A stretch of DNA of 64,000 bases. Source: Leptidea sinapis. Lineage: Eukaryota; Arthropoda; Insecta; Lepidoptera; Pieridae. Position 1 is the first letter of the stretch. The number at the start of each line of letters is the position of its first letter. The position numbers were made by a program, and so were the translations under genes. The notes beneath the pieces are model-generated. The model ran no database searches. It had not been told where the DNA came from and was given only the letters and a program-made list of their open reading frames with translations. The stretch lies in assembly GCF_905404315.1 (NCBI RefSeq), contig NC_066288.1:10068501-10132500 (forward strand), written 5' to 3'. Of the stretch, positions 8,880-20,968 are shown piece after piece.

Positions 8880-9560
8880 TATTTATTTGACGTGACCTTT
8901 GCAGGATCACTTTTTCGTCAGTTATGTCTCGGACGTGGTATTTGCTGTAGACGTAGATTAGCTGGGTTTTGGTGAAATTTACTGACAGTGTGCTCTTCTT
9001 TTTTGTATGTGTAATTTTGGGTCTTTATTTAGAAACTATTGGATCCCAGGTGCTAGATAATTTATGGTCTTCGTCTCTAGTCACAGTCCAGTTTATAGAC
9101 ACCCGCGTCTTTTTGGGTAAGTGCGACTTGAAAATAGTTTTTATTGAAGCTTCTATTGGGTCCTGCTAATTCTGTCTAAGACCCTGTTAACTCTGATCCC
9201 ATGCGGACGAGGAAGCTGCAGTTTATTCTTGTGGAGTACTTGCTTGACACGCTCCTCATTGAGATGGACAGCATCGCATAGGCGATGGGCTCTCTAAAAC
9301 AAATATTTTTCTATCAGTTTAGGTTGCGTTTCTGTAGATAATGTGGCTTCTTGAACCGTCTGCTTGAAGTATAACTATGATGTCTGAAAAGTGTTTTTTG
9401 GTGGTCCCATCAGCCGTCTACAGAAAATACCACCTCGGAGACAAAAAATGGCTTTGAAATTCAGTAATAAATATCACAAGTACTTTATTGGCTCCTGTCC
9501 ACCACAGCCCCCTGAAAACGTGAGCCTACAAAGTTCACGAAACGTAGGGTTAAATAAATA
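8880..9560 (-). pseudogene. Penelope-like retroelement relic
   Basis: The - strand holds broken coding frames: RAHRLCDAVHLNEERVKQVL then HKNKLQLPRP at about 9170-9290, then EASIKTIFKSHLPKKTRVSI and NWTVTRDEDHKLSSTWDPIV at about 9020-9160. The first resembles the segment between RT and the GIY-YIG domain in Penelope-like elements, the second their C-terminal end. It carries stops and frameshifts. The sequence around 9490-9555 (GTTTTCAGGGGGCTGTGGTG on -) may be the non-coding terminal repeat. Motif recognition by eye only; another retroelement class is possible. Confidence 0.42.
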
Positions 9561-10204
9561 GTAATAAAAATTTAACTTTTACACAAAAAACTAATGTTAA
9601 AATACAGTTACAATTACACACATATTAATCTTTTACGCGTATTAATCCTTTAAAAAGTATTTAATTGAAATGAAGCTTAGTGATCTTCGTAGGTCACTTC
9701 TTTAAACTCACTTTTATTAGCGTAGTGTGTAAGGGAATAGTTCCTTATTGTCATAAATCTATGTCGCTATGTAAGAGAATATTGGAACGTGATTTTGCAC
9801 CAAAATAAACATCTGATTGAAGTGAAACTTCACACTTATCAAGACATCAAATCAAGTCATCTATATATATACATATCATGTCTGTCTTAGGTTCCTTACC
9901 GCGATCTTCCGACACCCCGTGGTGTCTATGTGCCGAAGACCATGGTGCGAGTGGAAACATCCGCACACCAAAAACTCTATTATTCGTTGCATTGCAGTCG
10001 TTAAATTATCATCGTTTTAAGATTTAAAAGTAAATAGTAGTAGTAATAGTAGCAATTTACATCAAACATTTTTAAGATAAAGTACTGTCTTTTTTAATAA
10101 CACTATTTTAAAAACCGAAAATATCTTCTGATTTTTAGTTTGAGTGTTTTTTAATATGTTTGGCATTGCCAGCCTGTTAAAAACGTATTTATAAGAACCA
10201 CCAA

Positions 10205-10495
10205 TGATAACCGGATAATGGCTAGATTATCGGTGCCTATTTCTGCCGTGAAGCATTCATGTGTAAGCTGTTATAACTGTTTTTCGGTCTGAAGGGCACC
10301 GTAGCTAGTGAAATTACTGGGCAAATGAGACTTGATATCTTATGTCTCAAAGTGACGAGCGCAGTCGTACTACCGCTCAGAATTTTTGAGTTTTTCACGA
10401 ACCTTGAGCGGCCCTGCATTGTAATGGGCAGGTCGTATCAATTACCATCAGCTGAACGTCCTGCTCGTCTCGTCCCTTATTTTCATAAAAAAAAA
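10205..10495 (+). mobile_element. retroposon family A, copy 3
   Basis: Sense copy with an eroded 5' end, the GGTCTGAAGGGCACCGTAGC block, the CCGCTCAGAATTTTTGAG / CCTTGAGCGGCCC hairpin and a clean A-tail. It lies 193 bp upstream of the Vsx exon acceptor. Confidence 0.88.
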
Positions 10496-10688
10496 TCTGT
10501 CATGTAGTAGGTACTACGAAACTGTGGTATGAACTTCCAAGTGCGTTGTATCGAGATGTGAGTATGGGACGCGGTGATAACTTATCACTTATAAAGAAGT
10601 ACAGTAGTCTCACTAGACTGTATTCGTAACACCAACTGTTTCATGCACAGTGGTGCATATTGTATCTCACTGATCCGTGTCTGTGCAG

Positions 10689-10815
10689 CCGGACGATCTT
10701 CACGTCCTACCAGCTGGATGAACTGGAGAAGGCTTTCAAGGACGCGCACTATCCGGACGTGTACGCCCGAGAGATGCTGTCCCTCAAAACAGACCTCCCG
10801 GAAGACAGGATACAG
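10689..10815 (+). CDS. Vsx homeobox protein, central homeodomain exon
   Basis: This 127-nt exon encodes homeodomain residues 5-46: RTIFTSYQLDELEKAFKDAH followed by YPDVYAREMLSLKTDLPEDR and IQ, that is helix 1, helix 2 and the start of helix 3. The acceptor is CTGTGCAG, the donor CAG-GTTAGT. The first base completes a serine codon begun in the exon at 8286. The exon stops exactly between homeodomain positions 46 and 47, a classical intron site in paired-class homeobox genes. The next exon resumes with VWFQN 47 kb downstream. HYPDVYAREML is the paired-like signature shared by Vsx/Chx10. Vsx proteins are nuclear transcription factors of the developing eye and visual centres. Vsx1 cannot be told from Vsx2 here. 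Confidence 0.95.
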
Positions 10816-11044
10816 GTTAGTAGTTAGGTCTTCGTGTGCTGAGTGATATCTGTGTCTGTGGATCGTACCTATTCATAAGAACATCAATAAATATATATAT
10901 AATAGCCGTTCCAGCCCGGTCCGCTGGGCGAATTTTAAAAGGAAATAAATTAAATTTTATTCATCCTATTACAAATACAATAAAAAAATAAGTAGCCATT
11001 AACCGTAGTTTCATGTCGATACGATCAGTGGTTTAGGCGTGAGA

Positions 11045-11175
11045 GAGCCACTCAGAATTTTCGGATTTTTCAAAAATCCTGAGCGGCACTGCATTGTTAT
11101 GGGAAGGACGTATCAATTACCATCAGCTAACGTCCTGCTCGTCTTTTCTCTTATTGTCATAAAAAAAGAAAAACT
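11045..11175 (+). mobile_element. retroposon family A, copy 4 (5'-truncated)
   Basis: Only the 3' third remains: one degenerate and one intact arm of the AGCGGCAC hairpin, the TACCATCAGCTAACGTCCTG block and an A-tail. 5' truncation with an A-tail fits LINE-mediated insertion. Confidence 0.85.
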
Positions 11176-11516
11176 CAATTCAAATACTAATTGCTACGGT
11201 TACGCTGTATTTCATCAAATAATGCCTTTAAACTGAGTCTTAGATTTCTACCTGCATTAAATATTAGCTGAAGTATTGTCTCGCACAAGTCTGGCCACTC
11301 AAGGAAAAACAAATTAAAAAACGCAAACAAAACGAAACCCAACTGAATACCGAATTGAGACGATTCAAATTTTAATCATTCAATGATTTAGATTAAAAAT
11401 TCCATATATGAATATTTTTTTTACTTTATCATTTATGTACCACCACATCGGAAAAGTAGAGTGGCAAGATACACATTGCCTCTTTTACAAAACAATAAAT
11501 AGTATTTTATAAAATA

Positions 11517-11806
11517 CTAGCCGAGACGACAAACGTCAACACTAACATCAAGAATTCTTTCGTATTTCGAAAAGTATGCTGTTATAATGAAATTGATTTA
11601 CAGCAGATCCGTCAAACCGTGCGTCAACAAATTCTCATATAGAAAATATTTTGTCCATCCAAAACAAATATTGGAAATAAACAGAATTATGAGTCCCAAA
11701 TCGAAATAAAAACTATCCATGTCTCAAGTTGGACTAAACTGCACTCCAGGAGGTAATCCCCATTAAAATCCGCTTATTTCTTAGGAGTTTACTGGAAACA
11801 AACATG
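11517..11806 (-). mobile_element. Helitron-like element, 3' part
   Basis: On the - strand the sequence ends GTCGTCTCGGCTAG followed by host T, the CTRR terminus of Helitrons. It shares with the copies at 30.7 and 55.5 kb the blocks GGATTTTAATGGGGA, GTGCAGTTTAGTCCAACTTG and ATAACA...TTCTTGATGTTA. It is non-coding and its 5' end is not clear. Confidence 0.7.
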
Positions 11807-12239
11807 ACACTGGATTCGTATAGTAGGTACATAAAGATTTAAACAATCTGTGTAAAGTGTTGGTGGCAATAATATTTCGACATACTTGCGTAAGTAATTT
11901 ATATAAACCTCAAGATACGAGTAGTAACGAGTACTGTGATGGACCAATCTTCCGCACACCTTGATAGGTGTTGTCAAACTGCTGGTGTTTGGTGAACATT
12001 TTATCAGTATGTGAATATTGATAAATAATATTAATATCAACTTAATATCGACGTATAACTTAACTAAACTGAACTAGTTTTGTTCCAACTGGATTATCAT
12101 TTCCCGTCTAGAGAACAATATAAGAAAACTGATCAACTATCTGCATACATGTCAGTTATACAAATACAATGTATGCATACTAGTTAGGAAAATACTCTTA
12201 GAGTCCGTACATACCCAAATGACTTTTAAGACAAAATCA
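11807..12239. other. no supported feature
   Basis: AT-rich intron sequence between the Helitron-like copy and the LINE relic. Confidence 0.5.
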
Positions 12240-12425
12240 CATGAACATGGTACCCGATTCAAACATAAACTAGAATTAATTAAAGCTAGAACAAATAATG
12301 GTACGAAAACTATACAGTTTGAGGGATTGCTACTATAAAATGACTTGAAGAAAGATATATTTGAGGGAAAATCTTTTCCAAACTTTAAAGCTAAATTATA
12401 AAAGCACTCTCAAACACAATAGTTT
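12240..12425 (+). pseudogene. LINE ORF2 C-terminal relic
   Basis: The + strand reads TRFKHKLELIKARTNNGTKT, IQFEGLLL, a stop, NDLKKDIFEGKSFPNFKAKL. This is the RT C-terminal pattern (…NKL…ARTxxG…SF…G…WN.LP..I….S…FK.KL) of CR1/Jockey-like elements, decayed. Short and judged by pattern only. Confidence 0.4.
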
Positions 12426-12948
12426 GTTTGTTGAATTTATTATTGTATTGTCAAGTTTACTTTAAAATTTATGTTTTCTTTTATAGTTATTTAAAATTAT
12501 TGTTCTCATGTAAGTGAATTTTTGTTATTTTTGAGAAATAAACTCTTTAAACTGAACGTCAGAACAAGCTTTTTTTGCACAAGTCTGCCGAAGTACTGCA
12601 ATATCGATTTTAGAAGCAACCACAACCTTTGTGATTTAATGCGTTCACATTGAGCTTCATATAATAATTGAATTAAGGATATCGGATCTCCGGAACTGAT
12701 TACCATCCCTACGTCTATTGAGCGTGACGTAACCGTGCAACGGTCTACGTGTAACGTGTAACGTGACACTGCGGCGCACCACGTCTCGTGTTACGTAAAC
12801 GTACAACCCACTTAAGTAAGCAATTACCTTCGCAATACGATGACTATACTTTTCAATATAATCGTCCTGTACTTTTACCTACCTTGGATCAAACAAGTAC
12901 GCAGTTGTAACCGTTTGTGAAATTATCTTAAACTTTATTAACATTTAC

Positions 12949-12986
12949 CTACTTGAAGTGTTGTCGAGGGACAACACTTCAAGTAG
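12949..12986. repeat. perfect hairpin, 17-bp stem, 4-nt loop
   Basis: CTACTTGAAGTGTTGTC, loop GAGG, then GACAACACTTCAAGTAG. It is isolated in AT-rich intron. The stem is too short for an animal pre-miRNA and lies in no repeat I can name. Confidence 0.95.
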
Positions 12987-14200
12987 TACAAAATAATCAC
13001 GTTTCAAAGAAACCAGTTACATCTTGTAACTTCAGTGATAAAATAAATCCACACTTAAACCTATAGTCTGAATAGAAAAAGACCGGAGTTCTAACCAAAA
13101 ATCATCGAAACTGTTCGGCATTTTGTTTAATTAAGTAAACTTGTTCTTTAATAATGTTTGTTAAATAATTTCTAAGAATATCATTGTTTATAAATAAATT
13201 TTAACGAAACATTACAAGTAGTCCTCGTTGTAACGCCTCACTCTAATCACCTTAACGTAGGTAAACTTTATTTCCACTTAATTATTTTCAATTAAGCTGT
13301 GTTATACTTCGGTAAAGTATTTTCAATATTTGTTATTGTTTATTCCACAAAATTGGAATATAGTGGTAACACTAGTGCAATAGAAAACGATTTAAGACGA
13401 AAGCAATCCGATACTTTGCACTAATAATTCGCGGAAGGAAGCTGCCAGTACACGGAGCATGCATCTCGGAGACGGCCCTGCGGTTCCACATTCAATTGTT
13501 CCATTTTTTGCATCATCGGATTTCTGGCCCCGACCGTAGCCTTAACAATCCTAATTGTTGTCAAACGTCAGATTGACGTTAATTAATCTGTGGTTCTTTT
13601 TTAATTTGATGTAATTGAATTGATCTGTCAATTAGTATTTGATTGTTTTATTGTTAAATATTTTTAGATGGGCTTTATGAGGGCTTTGTGTTCGAATGTT
13701 GTATATTACAAACGATTAGGACCTACGTTATATGTTGCAAAACTGTACAACTTGCGTAGGTAAAATAAAATATTCTTTTATTATCAATTTCTGTAATACA
13801 CCTATACCTAAAGCTATTTAAGATAGACAAAAACTATTTCTTAAGAACTCTGTGACGATGTGTAACCTTCCTTAAGAAACAAAAGTGACATTGATCAATT
13901 AAACTTGTCAAAAGCATTTTATGGAAATAATCTTATTCTAATTTGCCGGACAATCATCACTTTTAAGACAACTTTCAATTCGGTTCTACCTTATCCCATT
14001 GATACCAGGTATATTCTTGAATTTTAAAACCTATTCTTATTAAAGAAAATCATGCTATTAAAGGTATATCTATAGGTAGATACTCTTTATTGCACGCGAG
14101 AGAACCTATTTCAGAAATAAAGATTGTTATAAGAAATTATATTAATAGCATAAAAAAAATATTATATAATGATCCATAATGTAGGTAGATTTCTTTTTTG
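12987..14200. promoter_or_regulatory. no gene; candidate conserved island 13420-13640
   Basis: 13420-13640 is GC-richer than its surroundings (GGAGACGGCCCTGCGGTTCC) and holds TTAATTAATC and GGTTCTTTTTTAATTTGATG. It belongs to no repeat seen here. Enhancer function is a guess from composition and from being in a homeobox-gene intron. The rest is featureless. Confidence 0.22.
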
Positions 14201-14204
14201 GTCT

Positions 14205-14875
14205 GAGGCTTATTTTAGAATACGAGTTTCGACGTGGAGCTTACGCAGCAGAAACTGCTCTCAATATTAAATCTGCGCTAAGAGAGGAAACGGCTGATTA
14301 ATGCAACGTGCTATGAAATAATTCTGTAAAGGAAACTTTGACTTGAATAATGAAACCCGAGGAAGAACGGCCACTGAGGCAAATAATGATCAATTAGATG
14401 CGATGGCAGAAGCTGATCCGCATCAAAATACCCACGAGTTAGCTCTCGATTAAGTGACCTAAAGAGAGAAAGCAGGCGTTGATGTTTGCTTTACTATTTT
14501 TTACGGAACAGGAATGAAGAGACTTTAGGGTGAGTTGTAACGTTTAATGAAATTCTAAACGATAATCGTATGGAAGCGATGCCAGAACACACCCAAAGCG
14601 ACCCATTGAAAAGTGATGGCAACTGTTTGGTGGTCTCTCTTGGTGTAACTTACGACAGCTTCCTCAGATCTGGTCAAGCAATAATAGCAGATGTTACTAG
14701 AACTTCGAACAATGATGGCAGCGAGACAGCCCCGACTCATCAAACGATCTTACCAATATTGCTACATGACTCACACGGCTCGATAAACTATTTCAACCAT
14801 TGGTATAGGACCTTCATTGAGAAATTCTCAGAAATTCTTCATAATCACCAGAACAAGCCCCAACTCACTAATTAA
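14205..14875 (+). pseudogene. mariner (Tc1/mariner) transposase relic
   Basis: Two stretches match mariner transposases. The first reads YEFRRGAYAAETALNI, KSALREETAD, stop, then after a frameshift FCKGNFDLNNETRGRTATEA and AEADPHQNTHELA: the paired N-terminal helix-turn-helix region. The second, at about 14570-14870, reads VVSLGVTYDSFLRSGQAIIA-DV and ILPILLHDSHGSINYF: the region around the second catalytic aspartate, where the usual HDNARPH has become HDSHGSI. The part with the first aspartate and the end with the third are missing, so it is internally deleted and dead. No terminal repeats were located. Confidence 0.85.
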
Positions 14876-17800
14876 CTCAAGGACATAAATGACCTTCCCG
14901 TGAGATAGAAGAAATGGTTATGTAACTAGAGTATATACCTACTTTAATTTAATTCATATTTTTCTCCTTACAAGAAAAGAACTGCTTAATTAGGAAACCG
15001 AATAAAAGATAATTTAAGGTGATAGATATTGTAGATATAGAGTAGGTACTTGTCGAGTGAGGAATAACTTAAAGGGCTTCAGATTGGTGACTAGGCGTAC
15101 CTACTGTGCTGTGTGCTACTCCACATCTGGTTATTAATAATAATATTTCTGTTGACGGGAGTAGCACACAACAGCTCAAGTGCTGCTTTCCCTCGGGAGA
15201 CGGCTGCCGGAAACACAGGAATAGCCTCCCGTCCGCCCTCGCCCCACAAACCCCCCCTCTTCCCCTCTCCACTCACACATTTATGAAAATTTCATTTCCG
15301 CCGAGAAAGCTGCAGCCCAAATCATACTCTATCGAAAACGTGTAGAGTTCATTGCTAGTTAATTTGACGTGTGAGGGAAATCTATGAATGTTACTGGAAA
15401 ATGTATCGTATTTTATCGTTTTTAAATTGTATTTCACAACGTTGTACGGCAGTGATTGTGGATCGCTCAAATTTGTGTATAATATCTTTCTGGAGATTAG
15501 GTTTTCCGAGCGGCGAAGCGGGGCGCAATCAAACCGAACTCTGCAATACATCGTACGTATTCATTAGAAGAAATTCTCGAGTCCCCTTCTGGAATGTTCC
15601 ACATCAGTGTGAGCGCTTGGAGCGATAATTATACTATTGAGTAAGGCTTAGTTCTTATTTTAATATGTTGAAGCTATAATTAAAAGCTCTTTACGAGTTA
15701 GAGCGCCCGAGACGTGATTTACAGATTAGACGATAAGTGAAGTTAAGTTGTTGCTTGAAAAGTAGGACGAGATTGACGCTCGGCCGGGGCGTCTTTTCTG
15801 CGCACATCTGTGACTCAGTTCAAATTGTTTTGATGACCTAATGAGATTATATTATGATATCCATAGCCAACCTCAACTTAATAACATTAAAATAATAATA
15901 TAATATAATGTCATTATTTATTTCTTAAGTGATTACGTAAATTTCAACTTTGAATACATTTACGCTTTAAAATGCATTCTGGACATACTCAAAGGCCTAA
16001 TTTTTAAATTATCACGTTAGTACCTTTCTTACTACGAATAAAAATGAATGCCTATCCAATAAAATGATTTATCCTAACATCCCTCAAAATTACTACAGTG
16101 AGCGGTCTAGATATGTACGTATCTGAGTTCTAAAATTGATTTAGTTCGACTTTAACCTCATATACTGTAATATTACTAACGACATCTAGCGGGCTAGCTG
16201 CAAACTAAAGGTATCCATGGAAACCGTACGCTGATTGGCCACTTCTCTATCATAAATCAGTTCCAAAGTGATGTAACGAACGTCAACATCCACTTAAATG
16301 TGAATCTTATCGCGTTTGCATAGTTTATATATTAGTGTGGCGTGACATTGAGTTGTGTGCGGTTATGTCGAAGTAGTTGCTATGATTAGCTCCGCCCTTC
16401 GTAGTGGTATGGCGGCCGTTTTTGTCTCTACTTGATTTGTCTTTTTGCGTCTGTTCATTCGGCCTACCTCTACTCTACTCCACCTCTACACCGGTATACA
16501 CACTTCGAACAGGATAATTTGAAAACTTAATTAAGCTTACTTAATTAATGCAAGTCGTTTCTTAATTTAAATTATAATACTATAAAACATTCCCAATTAA
16601 ATTTCCCTTTTTCGCCTACTAAAGTTGCATAGTACGTAACATACGAAGTTTAATAATTCAGATGAAAATTGTGTTTATAAAGAAAGATTAAAGTGCGAGA
16701 TATGGCTAAGCACGAATAGCGCCGGTGGTAGTTAACAGTAGATTCTAATATAGGTAACTGAGTGGTACAACATAATGCTACGCTGTCTTTGAATAGGTAA
16801 CATAACTCTGGAAGTACGTAATTAGAAAACTTGAAATGGTTAATAATAAAGGTCAGACAAAATAGTTACTTAAACAGCGATAGTCAGCAAAGTACCCACA
16901 AGTTGAAACGGAATAATTCAGCCGCCACGGACGCTACAGATGACGTCACAGGCCTGGATCCCTATTACCAAAATAGAAAAACGAAATTTCGGTTGACGGA
17001 TCGTACATTTTCCTATAACGAAAGTGTTTCGGATCCGAAGATCGCAACGAAGTTCGCGATTAGACATTTTGTCTTTCGTTTACCTTATTCCCAAATTCAC
17101 TTGACATTTACGTATTTGTTATTTGGTCTTAACAGCTTCTCTTTTTATGGTTATGTCTATGGTTCCGAAACGAAATCTGTCCGCACTATTCGGATCCTAA
17201 GTACTTTGGATTTAATTTGAAGTTCGTCGTTCTTTCGTTTCGGACCGAAACTTTGGTTGTCGCTTTTGGTACCTAATAGACCCCCAGAGCGGATTTTATT
17301 TGACAGTATCAGATACTGCTAGTTGATCTTATAACACACGATGTTAAGATGAACCATTTGATGATTATAGGACCATTTGATATTGACCTGGAGGTACTCC
17401 TCTTCATATTCGTAGAGGAGGTTTTATAGTTTTAGGACCACGTCTTTATATTGTTTGCAAAGCAGATGTTACTAACTGCATAAAATATTGCAAATATCAA
17501 AAGTATGCCGACGATCGCGAGTTGTACATTTCATTTAAAGTTGGAGATTTGAATTGCTAATATTGATTGATATTAGTAAGTACCCATCAAGAAACAATAA
17601 ACATCTGAAGCGTTTTAGCATTAGCATGCTATTTGAGCAATCCTTGAGTTGTAAAAACTACTTCTTATCGCCCGTACTACTTTTAATGAGTTGGTTCAAG
17701 TAACTTTACCGCATTAGTAATTCGCCAAGCATTTGCTTTATGTGAATGACTGATTTTATCTCAATTTAACTCCGCACATACAGTGATTGGCCCTAAGCTG

Positions 17801-19070
17801 TTAGGGACATAATATAAGAAATTTTAAAATATTTTTTACCGCAGACATAACACCATTTTAACACACCAACGACACAATCAAAATAGAGTTTCATAGACAA
17901 TTACATTATTAGGCGTCTATAGGCCGATTAACTATGTTAAAGAGAAATCTTTAACCTAGTTAAATAAAGAATACTATTTTGCCTAGGTACACACCACCAA
18001 CGAAATTTCTAAAACGCTACTATAAATATTTATTTATATCTTATCAAGTGCCTAAATACAGTTTCATAGTGTCATCTCCGATAATGTCGAACTTCCATCC
18101 CCTATTACAATCCCTCATTTTAGGTTTTTTCGCAAAAAAAGTAGCCTATGTCCATTCCCAAACTCTACAGTCTAGTGTATCTATGTACAGTACCTACTGA
18201 ATTTTATCAAAATTTGTTCTTTGTTGTAGGCGTGAAAGCGTAACAAAGAAACTCACATTCATATTTATAATGTCATTATTATAAGTAGGGATTCATATCA
18301 ATTACTTCCAATGAGTCCTGAACCTAAGTTATAAAATGAAACTGTAGTTTTTGCAATATAACCAAAGGAATAAAACCGGCTATCCATTTATTATTATAAC
18401 ATATTTTGTTGACATAGACTATGATGTCACATGTTTTGATCAATTAGTGTTTGATAACTTTTACGATGTAAAAAATCAAATTTAAGTACTTTTAAACATC
18501 ATGCATATACCCAATAGGGTATAATAATAAGGGGTACGTACCCACACAACTAAATGTCACCAATATTTGTTTTTTTATCTAATTATTGCTTGTTATTAAA
18601 TCTAGTGGACTCCATAATATGATATTTCTACAATAGCTATAAATAAATCTATAAACTTTTATAATTTAGTCAATAAAGTACAGGTATTATTGACAAAAGG
18701 CGCTGGTGTATAACTCTTTCTACTCAACTGTACAATTTCTACAGGTTTTTTAAAGCGCACTAAAGAATATTTTAAGAGCTACTTACGCCGTTTCCTCTGT
18801 CTCAGAGCGCCAGGTATTTCCGTAATGGAATAAATTTTGTTAAGAACCTAAGTTAAATCCTTTTTAGAATAGAATAGATTTTTTTTTATTAATTAAGAAC
18901 TATGTTTATAGATTTTTAGACCTATTTACCACAGTATTATTTACTTTATACGTGATTTAAGTTGCGAATTAATTTCTGTGAAATATTTAAATATTGTTAG
19001 TACAGGAAATATAGTTCCCATTGATTCCGAATGAAAGTTCACTTATATTTAAAGTTAGTTACTTATTTTG
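14876..19070. other. no gene supported
   Basis: AT-rich intron. Notable but unassigned: a C-rich run near 15250 (ACCCCCCCTCTTCCCC), a GC-richer block at 15775-15810, a block at 16310-16430 with GGCGGCC, and the palindrome GTTTCGGACCGAAAC near 17240 within sequence rich in TTTCG/CGAAA. Open frames here (for example 129 codons from 16831) have no family resemblance and no splice context. Confidence 0.45.
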
Positions 19071-19262
19071 CCCTTAGTTAATGAAATTAATGGGCAAATG
19101 AGAATTAGCATATTATGTCTCAAGGTGACGAGCGCAATTGTAGTGCCGCTCAAAGTTTTTGGGTTTTTCAAGAATCCTGAGCGGCACTGTATTGTAATGG
19201 GCAGGGCGTATCAATTACCAGCTAAACGTCCTGCTCGTATTGTCCTTTGTTGTCATAAAAAA
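19071..19262 (+). mobile_element. retroposon family A, copy 5 (5'-truncated)
   Basis: Begins within TTAATGAAATTAATGGGCAA and carries the complete CCGCTCAAAGTTTTTGGG / CCTGAGCGGCAC hairpin. It ends at the tail CATAAAAAAC; a 3-base deletion (TACCAGC) lies in the 3' region. Confidence 0.87.
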
Positions 19263-19409
19263 CCGAAAAAAGAAACGAAATAACGTATAACGAAATAAAC
19301 TAAGTGTACCAAATAATCAACGTTTCTAATCGATTTATTGCCAATATGTATGAATGAATAGATACATAAATAAAGCCTTTATCGAAAACTAACAAAGTAT
19401 ATAGCTTTA

Positions 19410-19590
19410 CAACGAGGAGTCACAGGAGCGTTGGCAGTCTGTCAGGAAGGCAGTACCGTCCTGCAAACCGCACACGAAAATATTAGTTTGGTTATTCATG
19501 TTCTTCATGGAAGACAATTCCTTGTAGAGCGCATTGTGGAACAACTTCACACATCCAGATGGTGGGGACTTACTTTGTATCTGACACCCC
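19410..19590 (-). mobile_element. LINE family B fragment, decayed
   Basis: Shares GGAGTCACAGGAGCGTTGGC and CACACATCCAGATGGTGGGG with the copies at 5.1 and 22.4 kb. Heavily mutated, with no open frame of note. Confidence 0.65.
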
Positions 19591-19739
19591 ACCCCATCAA
19601 TGAGTATTTACTGAGAGTTGCGAAACCTACCATGGAATACAAATAATACCAAAATACTACAAAATAAAAAAATTATTAATTAGTGTCGAATAGATTTGCT
19701 TGAATATCAAGCCTAACCTAAACAAGGCTCAGAAAATCG

Positions 19740-20165
19740 GCAGTCAATTAGTTAGTTTTTAAATTTCTGCTAAGAAAAATGAAAAATGTCAAAAATTCGG
19801 GACGTTATTGGTGTTACTCTATTTTCAAAAAATCGGGTTTTCACCAAATCTCAACGTTTTAAGGTTCTAGGAAGCTTCTATTCCCGCAATGGTGTCCGCA
19901 CATCTGTATGTATGTATGTGTGTGGATGTATATAAATTTCTTATAACTTTTGAACACCCCGACCGATTTTGTCGCGGTTGGTGCCATTGGAAAGGGCTTG
20001 ACCCAACTTAGATTTTGAATATAATTTCGTCCGATTCGATTTTACCGATCAATTCCAAAAATCAGTCAGCTCTTAACACCAAACCGGTCAAAACCGGATG
20101 ATTCGTTCGTGAGTCATCGTTGAAGAAAGAAAATCGAAAAAAAGTGTTTTTTTTTACATTTTAAA
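19740..20165. other. unnamed sequence, possible old repeat
   Basis: Contains TCTGTATGTATGTATGTGTG and a run of words such as TTTTGAACACCCCGACCGAT that have the look of an old dispersed insect repeat. No second copy is in the window, so this is only an impression. Confidence 0.25.
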
Positions 20166-20720
20166 CCGGTTCAAAGACACGACATTGTTAAAGACATTAT
20201 CTCTATTAAGATTAATGTTATGGAAAACACAAAACAAGTCGCTAAGTAATCGCACGCTTTCGACAAGTGTCTATTATCTGTTAATATAATGGCGCCACGC
20301 ATTGTGGGCCTTATTGTTATTGCATTAAGGTATGTTTCATGTATTATAAGATATCTGTTAGGGTTGCCACAACCCCATTATTATAATGAAGTGGAATTTG
20401 CTATTTTTTATCGTAGTTGTTCTTGTTATTGTCTAATAGGGTGTTTGAGATATAGATCACAAATTATGTAAATGCAGACCGTCTTTCAATGTTAAACTCT
20501 TCATCTTCAATATTTCCAGTAGCCGTGGTTACTTGTTTAGTTTTATTACTTATAACTGATGAAGGGAGTCTCCTTCATATATTCTATATATTATATACTA
20601 CCTGATGTCAATCTGTATATATGTATAATATTGACAATACATTGCGAGTCATTACTCATCAAAGAACATATGTGACGATATATATATATATATAACTAAT
20701 ATTCTCGTACAAATAATGCT
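20166..20720. other. no gene; AT microsatellite
   Basis: AT-rich sequence ending in a (TA)n tract near 20680-20695. A small open frame at 20289 has no recognisable product. Confidence 0.5.
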
Positions 20721-20968
20721 AGAAATAATAATAATATAGACATAGTTTTACACAAATTATCTAAACTAGGCATAGCTTGTACTATGAGTACAAAACAACG
20801 ATATATTTAATACGATATACTTACCTACTTAAAAATACGTATAAACATCCATGACTCGGAAACAAACATTCATATTCATCATGTAAATGATTGCACCTAC
20901 CGGGACTCGAACCCGGGACGTCTAGCTCAGTCTGAAGGGTCACTAACCACTGGGCTATATGTAGGTAA
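20721..20968 (-). mobile_element. tRNA-derived SINE
   Basis: Read on the - strand: a tRNA-like head with an A-box region (TAGCCCAGTGGTTAGTG) and a perfect B-box/T-arm (CCCGGGTTCGAGTCCCGG), then a body (GTTTCCGAGTCATGGATGTT, TTGTTTTGTACTCATAGTAC, AAGCTATGCCTAGTTT), ending in an ATTATTATT simple-repeat tail. This is the layout of the widespread lepidopteran tRNA SINEs. The acceptor and D stems of the tRNA part do not pair, so it is not a tRNA gene. Confidence 0.87.

Larger units (their letters stand above)
8393..10688 (+). other. Vsx intron (2.3 kb)
   Basis: Runs from the GTACTT donor to the CTGTGCAG acceptor. It holds a Penelope-like relic on the other strand and a family A retroposon that ends 193 bp before the acceptor. 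The remainder is AT-rich without a further supported feature. Confidence 0.75.

Noticed and set aside
10513..10628. Open stretch TTKLWYELPSALYRD just upstream of the Vsx exon
   Set aside because: Looks like a LINE ORF2 scrap (TTKLWNELPSAVY pattern), but too short to list as an element; not an exon extension because a clear acceptor lies at 10687-10688.
12949..12986. microRNA precursor
   Set aside because: A 17-bp stem with a 4-nt loop is too short for a pre-miRNA.
16831..17220. 129-codon open frame in the Vsx intron
   Set aside because: No recognisable motif, no splice context and a CGAAA/TTTCG-rich composition; not supported as a gene.
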